Origin: CAYGWP01 sp964353455
Lineage (GTDB): Bacteria; Planctomycetota; Phycisphaerae; FEN-1346
Length of the DNA: 31,852 nucleotides
Assembly (NCBI GenBank): GCA_964353455.1
Contig: CAYGWP010000017.1
Coordinates: forward strand, 1 to 31,852
Direction of reading: 5' to 3'
Shown: piece by piece, positions 7,598 to 16,354 of the stretch
Numbering within the stretch: the first letter of the stretch is position 1
Layout: each line of letters opens with the position of its first letter
Notes under the pieces: model-generated
What the model was told of the DNA's origin: nothing
Database searches by the model: none
The model's input: the letters and a program-made list of their open reading frames with translations, nothing else
Translations under genes and position numbers: made by a program

Positions 7598-8437
7598 ATG
7601 ACACAAGCCGCAACGGTTCCGGCGGGGCCTGGCCAGCCCGGGCCGCTGGGCGCCATCGAAGCGATCCGATTGGGATGGCGCCTCATGATGAGCGACTTCT
7701 GGCGCCTCTGGCTGGTGGCGTTCGTCCAGATGTTGATCCTGATGGCGGCGAACTCCGTGCTGGGCATCATAGCGGTGGTGGTTGTCCTGCCGCCGCTTGC
7801 CGCCGGGATGTTCTACGTGGTTTCGCGTCGCATCGACGGACAGCCCGCGGACCTGTCGGGGCTTTTCAACGGATTCCAGCAGCGGTTCGGGCAGTCGGTC
7901 CTGGGATTCCTGCCGGTGGCGGGCGCATCCATAGTACTTGGGGTGATCGTCGGGATCATTGTGGCAGTGGCGTTTCTGGTCCCCGCCGGCCTGGTGGAGA
8001 CCACAGGGCGCGACGAAGGACCGGGCGTGGGCGTTCTCCTCGTCGTCCTTGGCGCGGCTGCGGCGATCCTGCTCATCGGACTACTGGCGCTCGCTTTCAA
8101 TATATTTACGCTTTTCTTTACGTTCCTGTTCCCGGCCGTCTGGGACCATCCGGAGTCTGGCTGGGCTGCGGTCCGGGCGTCGATGCGGCTGGTGAGGGGG
8201 CATTTCTGGCCGGTTCTGGGACTGGTGCTCATCTTCTGGCTTCTCGCGGGCGTGGCGAACTTCGCGGGCCTCCTGGCCTGCTGCATCGGCATCCTGTTCA
8301 CGGGGCCCGTCATGGTGGTCTGGGAGACGGCCTCCATCATGTATCTATATCGATCGTGTACGGGCCGGCCGCTGGTGCAGCCGATTGCGGGCGGTCCCGT
8401 GCCGCCGGCGCCGGCCGGACCCTCGGCGCTTGTGTAA
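7598..8437 (+). CDS. Polytopic membrane protein of unknown function
   Basis: A 279-residue integral membrane protein. Hydrophobic segments lie at about residues 36-76 (two helices), 104-131, 145-178 (one or two), 204-224 and 225-245, giving six or seven transmembrane helices. The segments FPAVWDHPESGWAAVRASM and GHFWPVLGLVLIFWLLA resemble the repeated amphipathic/transmembrane pattern of the glycerophosphodiester-phosphodiesterase membrane domain and DUF975-like families, but no catalytic motif is visible. The C-terminus is proline- and alanine-rich. ATG 7598 is preceded by AAAGGAG at 7585-7591. The gene is divergent from tilS and 15 bases upstream of the DUF2752 gene, so the two are probably co-expressed. 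Confidence 0.75.
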   Translation: MTQAATVPAGPGQPGPLGAIEAIRLGWRLMMSDFWRLWLVAFVQMLILMAANSVLGIIAVVVVLPPLAAGMFYVVSRRIDGQPADLSGLFNGFQQRFGQSVLGFLPVAGASIVLGVIVGIIVAVAFLVPAGLVETTGRDEGPGVGVLLVVLGAAAAILLIGLLALAFNIFTLFFTFLFPAVWDHPESGWAAVRASMRLVRGHFWPVLGLVLIFWLLAGVANFAGLLACCIGILFTGPVMVVWETASIMYLYRSCTGRPLVQPIAGGPVPPAPAGPSALV

Positions 8438-8452
8438 CACGGGTTGTGGGCC

Positions 8453-8989
8453 ATGAGCCAAGTGGAACAAAGCCCCCGGCGTATTCACCGGGGGCTGACT
8501 GCGGCGGCGCCGCGCGGGGACAGACTGGGGCATGGCATAGTCGCGGTGCTGCTGGCGGGGGCGTTTGCGGCGAGTCTCCTCGGCATCGACCGATGGCGGA
8601 CGGACCTCCTGCCGGCCGCGGTCTCCGAGTCCGGCACGATCTGCTTGATGCGGAACCTTACGGGGCTGCCGTGCCCGACCTGCGGCATGACGCGGTCGTT
8701 TTGCGCCCTGGGCCGCGGCGAGGTCGGCCGGGCGATCGACCTCCATCCGCTCGGACCGGCGATCTATGCCTTGCTGGCCTTCGTGATGGTCCGCTCGGGC
8801 CTCATCGCGGTCTCCGGGCGGATGCGGTGGCCGGCGGCCGCGAGGGTGCTCATCTGGTCGATCCCGGTGCTGGCGGGGGCGGCGGTGGTTGCCTGGGTCG
8901 TCAGGCTGGCGATTCTCATCTCAAGCGGCGCGGCCGCCGAGGCGTGGCGCGGATCGGCCCTGGCGAGAATAATATCGCTATGGACATAA
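8453..8989 (+). CDS. DUF2752 membrane protein
   Basis: A 178-residue protein with the DUF2752 hallmark GLPCPTCGMTRSFCALGRGE (residues 71-90) followed by an LHPLGPAIYALLAF segment. The paired cysteines (C74 and C77) and the following arginine are the conserved core of this family, whose function is unknown. Hydrophobic helices are at about residues 27-44, 102-122 and 132-156. ATG 8453 is used; the TTG at 8444 only adds three residues. It follows the membrane protein gene by 15 bases and precedes a secreted DUF4185-like gene by 36 bases. Confidence 0.85.
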   Translation: MSQVEQSPRRIHRGLTAAAPRGDRLGHGIVAVLLAGAFAASLLGIDRWRTDLLPAAVSESGTICLMRNLTGLPCPTCGMTRSFCALGRGEVGRAIDLHPLGPAIYALLAFVMVRSGLIAVSGRMRWPAAARVLIWSIPVLAGAAVVAWVVRLAILISSGAAAEAWRGSALARIISLWT

Positions 8990-9025
8990 GTCCGCACTGA
9001 AAATTGATGCACTGGGAGCCTGACC

Positions 9026-10172
9026 GTGATTTCCACAGTGCGCAGCGTACCGCGGCCCGCCGGCGCGGCGATTGTCGGGCTGCTTCTTGCCTGCGTGCCG
9101 GCGGCATCGGCGGCCGCCGCAGGGGCGGAGCCGTGGCCGATGCCCGAATGGTCGAGGGCCGCCCCGGCCGTGCCGCCGGCGCAACCCGCCGCCGGGCGGC
9201 GCGCCGTATCCGCCCAGCCCGGTGCTCGCATCGCTCACGTGGGCGCCGAGGGAAACCATCGTTCGCCGGGCGCTCGGCAGCGACAACTGGCCGATGACCT
9301 GGGCAGATGACGGCCACCTCTACACCGCCTACGGCGACGGCCACGGCTTCGGCCCGAAGACCGGGCCTAAACTCAGCATGGGTCTGGCCCGCGTCGAAGG
9401 CCCGGCCGATGGGTTCACAGGCGTCAACGTCGCCGCCGAGACGCTGGAGCAGCGCGGCGAGGGCGCCAAGGGCAGGAAGGCCGGCGGCATACTCTGCCTG
9501 CGCGGCACGCTGTACCTGTGGGCGCGGAACGCCGGTAACTCGCAACTCGCCTGGTCGGCCGACCACGGGCGGACCTGGACGTGGAGCCCGTGGCGGCTGA
9601 CCGAGAGTTTCGGGTGCCCGACGTTCCTCGCCTTCGGGCGCGATTACGCCGGCGCGCGCGATGACTATGTATATGTTTATTCGTTTGACAGCGCGAGCGC
9701 GTACGAACCGGCCGACCGCATGGTGCTGGCCCGCGTGCCGGCGGCCCGGATCACCGAGCAGGCGGCCTACGAGTACTTCGTCCGCCTGGGCGGCGACGGC
9801 CGGCCCGAATGGACGGCCGACATCGCCCGCCGCGGGGCCGTCTTCGAGCACAAGGGCCGCTGCTATCGCTCCGGCATCTCCTACAATGCGGCCCTGAAGC
9901 GGTACCTGTGGTGGCAGGCGACCTCGGGTCCCGACACGCGCTTCAAGGGCGGCTTCGGCGTTTACGATGCCCCCGAACCGTGGGGGCCGTGGACCACGGT
10001 GTACTTCACCGAGCAGTGGGACGTGGGGCCGGGCGAATCGGGCAGTTTCCCGACGAAGTGGATGAGCGCCGACGGCCGGACGGTGCACCTGGTCTTCTCG
10101 GGCGACGACACCTTCGCGGTCCGCCGGGCCACGCTGGAACTCAAGGCCCCTGCTGCGCGCGACCCTTCTTAG
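9026..10172 (+). pseudogene. Secreted DUF4185-like protein, frameshifted near the N-terminus
   Basis: A GTG at 9026 with GGGAG at 9014-9018 opens a good signal peptide (MISTVRSVPRPAGAAIVGLL, cleavage near ASAAAAG). Around 9185-9215 the homologous reading moves by +1 into another frame, which continues to the TAG at 10170-10172. The downstream part matches the DUF4185 pattern: NWPMTWADDGHLYTAYGDG, the NSQLAWSADHGRTWTW blade, ARDDYVYVYS, ADRMVLARVP and CYRSGISYNAALKRYLW. This is probably a beta-propeller related to glycosidase folds. Removing one base near 9193, within a GC-rich run of Pro/Ala/Gly codons, would restore a single protein of about 380 residues. The break is a sequencing or assembly error, a real mutation, or less likely programmed frameshifting. 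Codons downstream look conserved, favouring an error or recent event. Confidence 0.75.
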
Positions 10173-10281
10173 AAACTGTTTCAAGACTGTGGCACGCCCG
10201 CCCTCGGGCGTGCAGAGCAACCGCAACCAAGCACAGCCGAGGGCGGCTGTGCTACAAGAACCGGGTTCTAAAACAGTTTCT
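10171..10281. repeat. Palindromic MITE-like element between convergent genes
   Basis: A 111-bp unit with exact 11-bp terminal inverted repeats AGAAACTGTTT (10171-10181) and AAACAGTTTCT (10271-10281). Inside are two hairpins with 9-bp arms and 4-base loops: GCACGCCCG/CGGGCGTGC (10192-10213) and GCACAGCCG/CGGCTGTGC (10231-10252). The left terminus overlaps the stop codon of the DUF4185-like gene. The right terminus encodes the last residues (KKLF) of the FG-GAP gene, just before its stop. It probably also serves as a two-way transcription end. Confidence 0.7.
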
Positions 10282-11473
10282 TAGCCGGACCCTGGTTCAG
10301 CCAGACATCGACGCGGCGGTATTTCTGGAAATCCTTGTGGAGGATGTCGAGGCGGCCGTCGCCGTCGAGGTCCCCGAGGCGCGACTCGTGCGCCCCGATC
10401 CCGGTCGAGAGGACCTCGACGCGGAAGCCGCCCTTGCCGTCGCCGAACAGGAGGTACGTCTTGCACGCGTCTCCCGGGCCGGGGGTGTGCATCTCGCCGG
10501 CGAGGATGTCGAGGTTCCCGTCGCCGTCGATGTCGCCCACCGCAAGCGTGTGTCCGTGGTCCATGCGCTCGATGAGGGTTCTGGCGACCCATGTAGATCC
10601 GTCCCACTGGTAGATTTCAAGCGGTCCGACGCCGTCGCCTGACCCCAGGATAATCTGCGGCCGCGCAGCGCCCTTGATGAAGTTGCCGACCGCGCACCGC
10701 GAGAACTGCCGCTTCGGGTTCACGGGGTGGGCCTTGAATGTCGTGCCGCCTGCGTGCTCGAACCACCATCCGCCGCCGATGATGTCGAGTTTGCCGTCGC
10801 CCATTAAGTCGGCCTTGGCGAGGCCCTCCGGCGGGCCGCCCGCCAGGGGCACAGAGGCGATCTCGGCGCACGGCCACAGGTCGGCGGGATTCGCTGGAAT
10901 GCGGGCCAGGTAGAGTTTGCCGCTCTTATTGTCCCAGAAGGCCAACTCCTGCCGGCCGTCGCCGTCGAAGTCGCCGAAGACCTGGTCGTGGTGCTGGCCG
11001 CCGACCTGGACCGCCAGGTGCCGCTTCCACGGCGTCTTGGGGTCGAACTTCGGGCACGGATTCTCCCACCACCACACGCCGCCCTGCCCCTTCCAGGCGG
11101 CGCCCATTACGATATCGAGATCGCCGTCTCCATCGATGTCGAGGAAGTCTCCGCCTGCTTCGAGCGACCCCGGCGGCATGTTGTCTTCCAGGGCGTAGCG
11201 GGTCCACGCGGCGGCGGCCTTGTCGCGGCGATACCAGACCATCTTCTCGTAACTGGCGAGAAGGAAGTCGTTCGTGCCGTCCTTGTCGATATCAAGGATG
11301 AGCGATGTCACCTGGTTGCCGATGGCCGGGGCGGGCAGGTCGCCGGTGGTGCTGGAGAGGTGCGACCATGCGATTCCGCCAACCTGTGCGGCCGCCGCGG
11401 CAAGCGCGAGGCCGGCAATAGAGATGCATCCGCAGATGGCCACGCATTTCATCGCCAGGCATGCCCCATTCAT
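10268..11473 (-). CDS. Secreted FG-GAP/VCBS repeat protein
   Basis: A 401-residue exported protein built of FG-GAP (integrin-like) beta-propeller blades. Calcium-binding Dx[DN]xDG-type loops are at residues 61-69 (DIDKDGTND), 112-120 (DIDGDGDLD), 168-176 (DFDGDGRQE), 314-322 (DIDGDGNLD) and 368-376 (DLDGDGRLD), with a degenerate one at 222-230 (DLMGDGKLD). Five are therefore intact. The N-terminus (about residues 1-30) is a signal peptide with two cysteines. ATG 11473 is preceded by AAGG. Such proteins usually bind or scaffold at the cell surface; no enzyme motif is seen. It is the last gene of the minus-strand operon, 97 bases after the heparinase-like gene. Its final codons are supplied by the arm of the palindromic element. 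Confidence 0.88.
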   Translation of the reverse strand: MNGACLAMKCVAICGCISIAGLALAAAAAQVGGIAWSHLSSTTGDLPAPAIGNQVTSLILDIDKDGTNDFLLASYEKMVWYRRDKAAAAWTRYALEDNMPPGSLEAGGDFLDIDGDGDLDIVMGAAWKGQGGVWWWENPCPKFDPKTPWKRHLAVQVGGQHHDQVFGDFDGDGRQELAFWDNKSGKLYLARIPANPADLWPCAEIASVPLAGGPPEGLAKADLMGDGKLDIIGGGWWFEHAGGTTFKAHPVNPKRQFSRCAVGNFIKGAARPQIILGSGDGVGPLEIYQWDGSTWVARTLIERMDHGHTLAVGDIDGDGNLDILAGEMHTPGPGDACKTYLLFGDGKGGFRVEVLSTGIGAHESRLGDLDGDGRLDILHKDFQKYRRVDVWLNQGPAKKLF

Positions 11474-11570
11474 CTCACACCCTTATCCGTTCCGTCGCCG
11501 GCTGTCATGATGCCTCAGTCCGCTAGTTGCGATTCCGAGGCGGTCACCGCGCCGCGCTTTGCGGCAGCGC

Positions 11571-13835
11571 TCATTCGCGGGTCAGTGTCCATGCGCCCGG
11601 CGGTCCCTCGAACCAGGCGGCGCCCTGCTCCTCGGCGACTTCAATGGTCTTCGCCTCGCCTCCGCCCGCGCGCTGCGCCCGCCACCGACCGGCCGCAAGG
11701 TCGGCCACGAGGATGCGGTACGTCCCCTTTCCGTCAATCGTGAAGGAGGCCGGCTGCGGCGCGCGGCGACCGTCCTTGCGGAAGAGGACGACCCATCCGC
11801 CGGCCGGCCCGTCGATGCGGCAGCCGACGCGGTCGCCGGCGTCAACCCGCGCGACGGGCAGCGCCGCGCCCGAGAGACGGTCGGCCACCTGCATCACGTT
11901 CAGGAACAGGTTCTCCTCGGCGGCTTTCTTTGGAGATATTTCGATGCGCCATGCCCCGGTCTCCATCGAGGACTTCTCGCTCTTGCCCGGATCGGGGTCG
12001 TTCGGGTGGTTCGTGCCGAAGACCCAGTACTCCTTGCCCGGTCCGCCGACCTTCTCCATGCTGACGTCTCCGGCGGCGGGCAGAAGCGCATTAAGAACCA
12101 GCCGGCCGCTCGCCCCGTGCTCCGTCCGGTCCACGACGGCCGCCGCGCCGTCGATGCGCGGCTCTTCCATCGTGTGGAGGAGCCAGAACTTCCGGAATGC
12201 CGGGTTGCTCGAAACGACGCGGTCGAAAACCACAAGGGCGGCGGGCGTCTCGGGCCGGCGCAGGTTCAGGAACACGAAGGACCTGAGGACCTGTTTCACC
12301 TTGGCGCTGTAGGCGGCGGTGATGTCGCCCTGGAGGAGGGTGTAGTCGGGCGTCCGCGGGTCGGGGCCGAAGCCGTGGGCGAGGACCTCGCCGGTGCGGT
12401 ATCCGTTTTCGGGCTTAAGGAGCACTTCGAGGTTCCTCGGCTCGCCGCGGCCGTTGGGGAGTCGCTGACCGCCGTCGTTTCCGTAATCGCCCTTCTTGCT
12501 GAACGTCTCGGCCGGGTCGTGGACGAGGAGGCTGTTGTGGGCTATGGTCCGCCAGTAGTAGTTGGTGCAGTGAGGGCTGCCGTATTGTCCGCCCAGGCCG
12601 GAGTAGAGGCCGGAGTCGATGGCCAGTGCGCCCCTGTAGTAGATCTGGAACGCCCCCGCGTCGAGGTGCTGATGGTTGCAGAAGTTATATGCATTTATTT
12701 TCATTTCAGCGATGACGGAGTTTTCGTCCCAGCCGGTGCGTGCCGCCATCCAGCCGAAGGGCGGCTCGAAATAGCGGGATAGCGGCAGGTCCGCGGGCGG
12801 TTTCGGCTCCAGCGCCGGGTCGCGCCAGAGGAACTCGAAGATGGCCTCGTTGTCGCCGATGCCGCCCTGCGCGAGGGCGTGGCCCAGCAGGTACGGGTCG
12901 CCGTAGTAACTGGCGGTCAGGAGCGCGCCCAGATAGACGCCCCATGGCCTGCCGCGTGCCGCCGAGTGGGCAAACGTGTCACCGGCCCGAAGCCGCTGGC
13001 CGTCGGGCCGAGTAAGGTACATATACAGATATGGAACCCACCGCTGCTCGGGGTTGTACACGTTGCCCGCGCCCAGGCGGTCGAAGATGAGGAGCGGATA
13101 CGTGTCCCACGAATAGCGGTGCGCCCCGTAGGAGTCGCCTTGGTGATACGCGTGGCCGCTATAGAACCAGTTGCGGACCGGCAGGTGCTCGCGGAAGAAC
13201 CGGCCGGCGGCAAGGTCGTACATCTCGGGCAACTCGTCGTACACGGCGATGCCGGCGGAGAGCATGTCTCGCATGATCATCGCCTCCGACGCGTGGCCCG
13301 TGACGGACCCCCCTCGCGCCGGCGGATACCCGCACTCCTGCGTCTTGGCCAGGCGCACCAATTCGCGTATGAACGCCTGCTTCTCGTCGGCCGTCAGCAG
13401 CGGGTACAGCCAGTCATAGACGATGGCGCCCGTGACCATCATGCGTCCGGTCACGCGGCAGGCGTCCTGGCGGTCGGGCAGTTCGCATGCCTTCAGGAGC
13501 GCCAGCGCCGCGGCCACCGCTGCGCGGCCGAGGTCGCGGTCGCCGGTGACCAGGTAGCGGACGGCGTCCCACTCGACCTTCAACTGGCCGTCCTTCTTCG
13601 CTATCGACTCCAGGCGCTGCACGACGGGTCGCAGGGCCGGCGCTTCCAGGCGGGCCTTGAGTTGCGGCACGTGTTCCGGCCGCAGGTAAAGCCGCGGATG
13701 GGCGCGCGGCGGCACGGGGACCTTGGCCCCCTCGACCTGTTTCCATTCAATCTGCGGCGGCGAGGGCGGCGCTGCGCCGCAAAGGCCGGCCTGCACAACC
13801 GACACCAGAAGCACCGTCAGAACGGTTGTTCTCAT
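11571..13835 (-). CDS. Secreted heparinase II/III-like polysaccharide lyase
   Basis: A 754-residue exported protein. ATG 13835 is preceded by GGGAGG and opens a signal peptide (MRTTVLTVLLVSVVQAGLCG); the longer frame to 14012 has no signal and overlaps the upstream gene. After an HPRLYLRPEHVPQLKARLE start comes an alpha/alpha-toroid domain with GHASEAMIMRDMLSAG and HAYHQGDSYGAHRYSWDT. The C-terminal beta-sandwich half contains NHQHLDAGAFQIYYRG (HQH at residues 388-390) and TIAHNSLLVHDP. These correspond in pattern to the zinc/active-site histidine region of heparinase II (family PL21). Such enzymes cleave uronic-acid-containing polysaccharides by beta-elimination. The actual substrate (glycosaminoglycan, alginate, ulvan-like or other) cannot be deduced. 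The neighbouring lipoprotein and glycosidase genes support a polysaccharide-degradation locus. Confidence 0.85.
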   Translation of the reverse strand: MRTTVLTVLLVSVVQAGLCGAAPPSPPQIEWKQVEGAKVPVPPRAHPRLYLRPEHVPQLKARLEAPALRPVVQRLESIAKKDGQLKVEWDAVRYLVTGDRDLGRAAVAAALALLKACELPDRQDACRVTGRMMVTGAIVYDWLYPLLTADEKQAFIRELVRLAKTQECGYPPARGGSVTGHASEAMIMRDMLSAGIAVYDELPEMYDLAAGRFFREHLPVRNWFYSGHAYHQGDSYGAHRYSWDTYPLLIFDRLGAGNVYNPEQRWVPYLYMYLTRPDGQRLRAGDTFAHSAARGRPWGVYLGALLTASYYGDPYLLGHALAQGGIGDNEAIFEFLWRDPALEPKPPADLPLSRYFEPPFGWMAARTGWDENSVIAEMKINAYNFCNHQHLDAGAFQIYYRGALAIDSGLYSGLGGQYGSPHCTNYYWRTIAHNSLLVHDPAETFSKKGDYGNDGGQRLPNGRGEPRNLEVLLKPENGYRTGEVLAHGFGPDPRTPDYTLLQGDITAAYSAKVKQVLRSFVFLNLRRPETPAALVVFDRVVSSNPAFRKFWLLHTMEEPRIDGAAAVVDRTEHGASGRLVLNALLPAAGDVSMEKVGGPGKEYWVFGTNHPNDPDPGKSEKSSMETGAWRIEISPKKAAEENLFLNVMQVADRLSGAALPVARVDAGDRVGCRIDGPAGGWVVLFRKDGRRAPQPASFTIDGKGTYRILVADLAAGRWRAQRAGGGEAKTIEVAEEQGAAWFEGPPGAWTLTRE

Positions 13836-13881
13836 ACCGACCTCCCGGCTTGCCTGGGCTACGCCGTGGCAAGCCCGGCCG

Positions 13882-16305
13882 CTACTCGCCGCACGCCTCG
13901 ATAGCGGCCACCAGGTTCTGGGTGCGGAACAGGTCTCCCCTGAACCGCGTTGCATCAACGTACCGGCGGAACTCCTCACCCTTCTTGCCGAGCACCCACG
14001 CCTGCGCCGCAACGTTGCCGCTCTGGTGCCACAGCGGGCAGGTCCGATGCTCGGTGGCCGACTGTTTCGGCGCCTCGCTCAGGTACCAGTACGGCACACC
14101 GTGATCGAGGTAGTCCAAATACACGGCGCATTCGGCGCGGGCGTGTGCGGCAAGCATGCGGCCGACCTCCGGCACAAGGTCGATGAAGGGCGGGAACTCC
14201 TGGTCCTCCATGGTGATCGTCGTGATCGGCCCCCAGCGAACGATGGTACAGGTCTCGTCAATGTGCGAAACCGCGCGGTAGTCGTCTTCCGCCCTGCCGC
14301 GCGCAAGGCCCATCCGGTGCATCTCGGCCACGTATCGCGCCTGGCCGATACGTGCCATGGCGAGTTTGCCCGCGAGGCACCAGCCCAGGCCCTCTTCCTC
14401 CCGCCAGCCCTCGCCCCCGCCGAGGCGGGCAAGACCCATCGCCCCCGCCAGCCAACTGTTGTACGCCGCCGAACCCTGGAGCGTCATGAACCGGGTTTCC
14501 TGTAGCATCCGCAACTGCCTCAGTCGCACCGGCCCCATGATGGCCCAATCCATGCTTGCGGCCAGGTCCGAGGCCATCCTGGCGGCAGGGCCCCTCAGGG
14601 CGGCGATGTCGGGCACGCCGCCAATCGTCCGCTGGCAGACGTCAATGCGGTAGAGGTCCAGGAAGAAGTTCCGCCGCCGGTATGCCTCATCGCGAGTGCG
14701 GGCCACGCCGATGCGGATTCTATCCCAAGGGATTTCGTAAGGCTCCCGCGGCGCACCAGCCTGGTAGTAAGAGTTGTCGAGACGTAGAGGCGGATAGTCC
14801 TTCCACTCGGCGGCAAGGTAGTTCTTGACTCTGACCTGAAGCGCGGCGGAAAGATACGGATACGCCCGCGCCAGGGCGCAGGCCGTCTCGGGCGTTCCCA
14901 GCCAGTACCAGTTGGCGTACCAGTCGGAGCCGAGGCCGCCGTGGACGTAGAACAGCGGCCTGAGGTGCCCGGCCGCCACCATCTCGGCCACGGACCGTTC
15001 GAGCCGCTCGGCCAGGGGCCTGGCGGCGGGCGCAACGGCCGCAGCCTTCCGCTCGGCCCGCAGATACCCGCCCAGGCGACCGATCCGATACTCGTACGCA
15101 TCGGCCCCTTCGACGCCCATGGCCTTGCCGGATGAGTCCATCAGGTGGTAGTCGGCCGGCGCGACCTCCTTCTCGCCCACGTGAAACGTCACCGGCGCCC
15201 CCCCGCCCAGGGCAACCGCCAGCATGGGCGGCACGGGTGCGGCCTTGACCGGCGGTGTCTTCCAGTCGTCCTCGAATGATGTCCACTGGAACGCCTGACG
15301 GATGGCCAGGACGTCGCGCGCCGCATCGACGGTGAAAGACTCGGTCACCGTCACCGGATAATCGCGGAGCACGCGCGACCAGAGGCGGCACTGTGCGGCC
15401 GCTTCTTCGGGGAGGCCCGACTTCCAGGCCTCGGTCTCGGGCGGCAGCCAGACCCGCCGGCCGAAAAGGGGCATGACCGCCACCTTGCCTGCGGCGGCCG
15501 GGAATTGGAGGATGATGTCCCGCCCGCGCCGCTTGATGGCCGCGGGCCTGTGCTCCAGGCGCACCAGCACCGGCACGTCCACGCGATCCGCGGCGCCGCT
15601 CATGAGGCGTTCCTTGCTGGCACCGGCGACCGAATCCACGTCGTACACGCCGGCATGGCCGCCGATCACGCTGTCGGCGCCGAACCATGCCAGGATCCAC
15701 GGCTCGTCGAGGCGGGGGCCGATGCCGGATTCGCCCACGTCGGCCGCCGCACGAACTACAACCCTGCCGCTTTCGACCATCGCCAGGTACCGGACGGGCG
15801 CGCCCGCCTGCGGCGCCGCAAGGACCAGTTCGCTGCCGGGGTGGTCAACGAGGACGGCAGGCGAAAGACGACTGACGGTCACCGTAGTCTCGCCCGCGGC
15901 CGCACGATAGACAAACGTCTGGTGCACCCATGACTTCTTTCCGGGCTCGGGCTTGGCGTCGGCGCCGAAGGATACATCCAGAACCGGATCGGTTGCCCCG
16001 GCGTAGATGCCCGGCAGCGTCCGGTCGTGGCCCAGGACGTCCCGCGGCCGGCAGAGTGTTACGCCGTCCGCGCCGGTCTGGACGCGGAACGAGAGGCCGG
16101 CGCCGCCGAGCGAATCGCCGCCGGCCGGGGCAGGAACGCCGGGGGTCCGTTCGCGGGCCGGGGCTGCCGGGGGCCGCTCGCGGGCGACGGGGGCGGGCGT
16201 CCGCGCGGGGCGGCTCCGCTCGGGCGCGGCCGGCTCGCCGCAAGCCGCGACGGCCGCCAGGGCCGCGAGGGCGGCCGCCGGCACCCACGTCAGGCATCTT
16301 GGCAT
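13882..16305 (-). CDS. Large lipoprotein of unknown family
   Basis: An 807-residue protein starting at ATG 16305, preceded by AGGAG. The N-terminus MPRCLTWVPAAALAALAAVA ends in a VAAC lipobox, so it is predicted to be lipid-anchored. A proline/arginine-rich linker (about residues 23-65) leads to a beta-rich region with repeated strand patterns (about 70-440). From about residue 461 a tryptophan- and tyrosine-rich helical region begins with GSDWYANWYWLGTPETACAL, reminiscent of alpha/alpha-barrel carbohydrate-active enzymes. It contains HIDETCTIVRWGPITTITMED. I do not recognise the family. Its position between a polysaccharide lyase and a glycosidase, with gaps of 46 and 49 bases, makes a carbohydrate-processing role plausible but unproven. 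The longer frame to 16605 overlaps the upstream gene and is not the start. Confidence 0.75.
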   Translation of the reverse strand: MPRCLTWVPAAALAALAAVAACGEPAAPERSRPARTPAPVARERPPAAPARERTPGVPAPAGGDSLGGAGLSFRVQTGADGVTLCRPRDVLGHDRTLPGIYAGATDPVLDVSFGADAKPEPGKKSWVHQTFVYRAAAGETTVTVSRLSPAVLVDHPGSELVLAAPQAGAPVRYLAMVESGRVVVRAAADVGESGIGPRLDEPWILAWFGADSVIGGHAGVYDVDSVAGASKERLMSGAADRVDVPVLVRLEHRPAAIKRRGRDIILQFPAAAGKVAVMPLFGRRVWLPPETEAWKSGLPEEAAAQCRLWSRVLRDYPVTVTESFTVDAARDVLAIRQAFQWTSFEDDWKTPPVKAAPVPPMLAVALGGGAPVTFHVGEKEVAPADYHLMDSSGKAMGVEGADAYEYRIGRLGGYLRAERKAAAVAPAARPLAERLERSVAEMVAAGHLRPLFYVHGGLGSDWYANWYWLGTPETACALARAYPYLSAALQVRVKNYLAAEWKDYPPLRLDNSYYQAGAPREPYEIPWDRIRIGVARTRDEAYRRRNFFLDLYRIDVCQRTIGGVPDIAALRGPAARMASDLAASMDWAIMGPVRLRQLRMLQETRFMTLQGSAAYNSWLAGAMGLARLGGGEGWREEEGLGWCLAGKLAMARIGQARYVAEMHRMGLARGRAEDDYRAVSHIDETCTIVRWGPITTITMEDQEFPPFIDLVPEVGRMLAAHARAECAVYLDYLDHGVPYWYLSEAPKQSATEHRTCPLWHQSGNVAAQAWVLGKKGEEFRRYVDATRFRGDLFRTQNLVAAIEACGE

Positions 16306-16354
16306 GGACTCTGCTCCTATGTCCCTACGTCGGTCCGACCGACGGCGCCGACGC

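Noticed and set aside
12879..13904. Long plus-strand open frame opposite the heparinase-like gene
   Set aside because: Shadow of the minus-strand coding region with no recognisable domain; the same applies to 11559-12782, 16007-17449 and 24387-25712.
13836..14012. N-terminal extension of the heparinase-like protein to 14012
   Set aside because: The extension overlaps the upstream lipoprotein gene, is arginine/serine-rich shadow sequence and lacks a signal peptide; ATG 13835 has a strong ribosome site and signal peptide.
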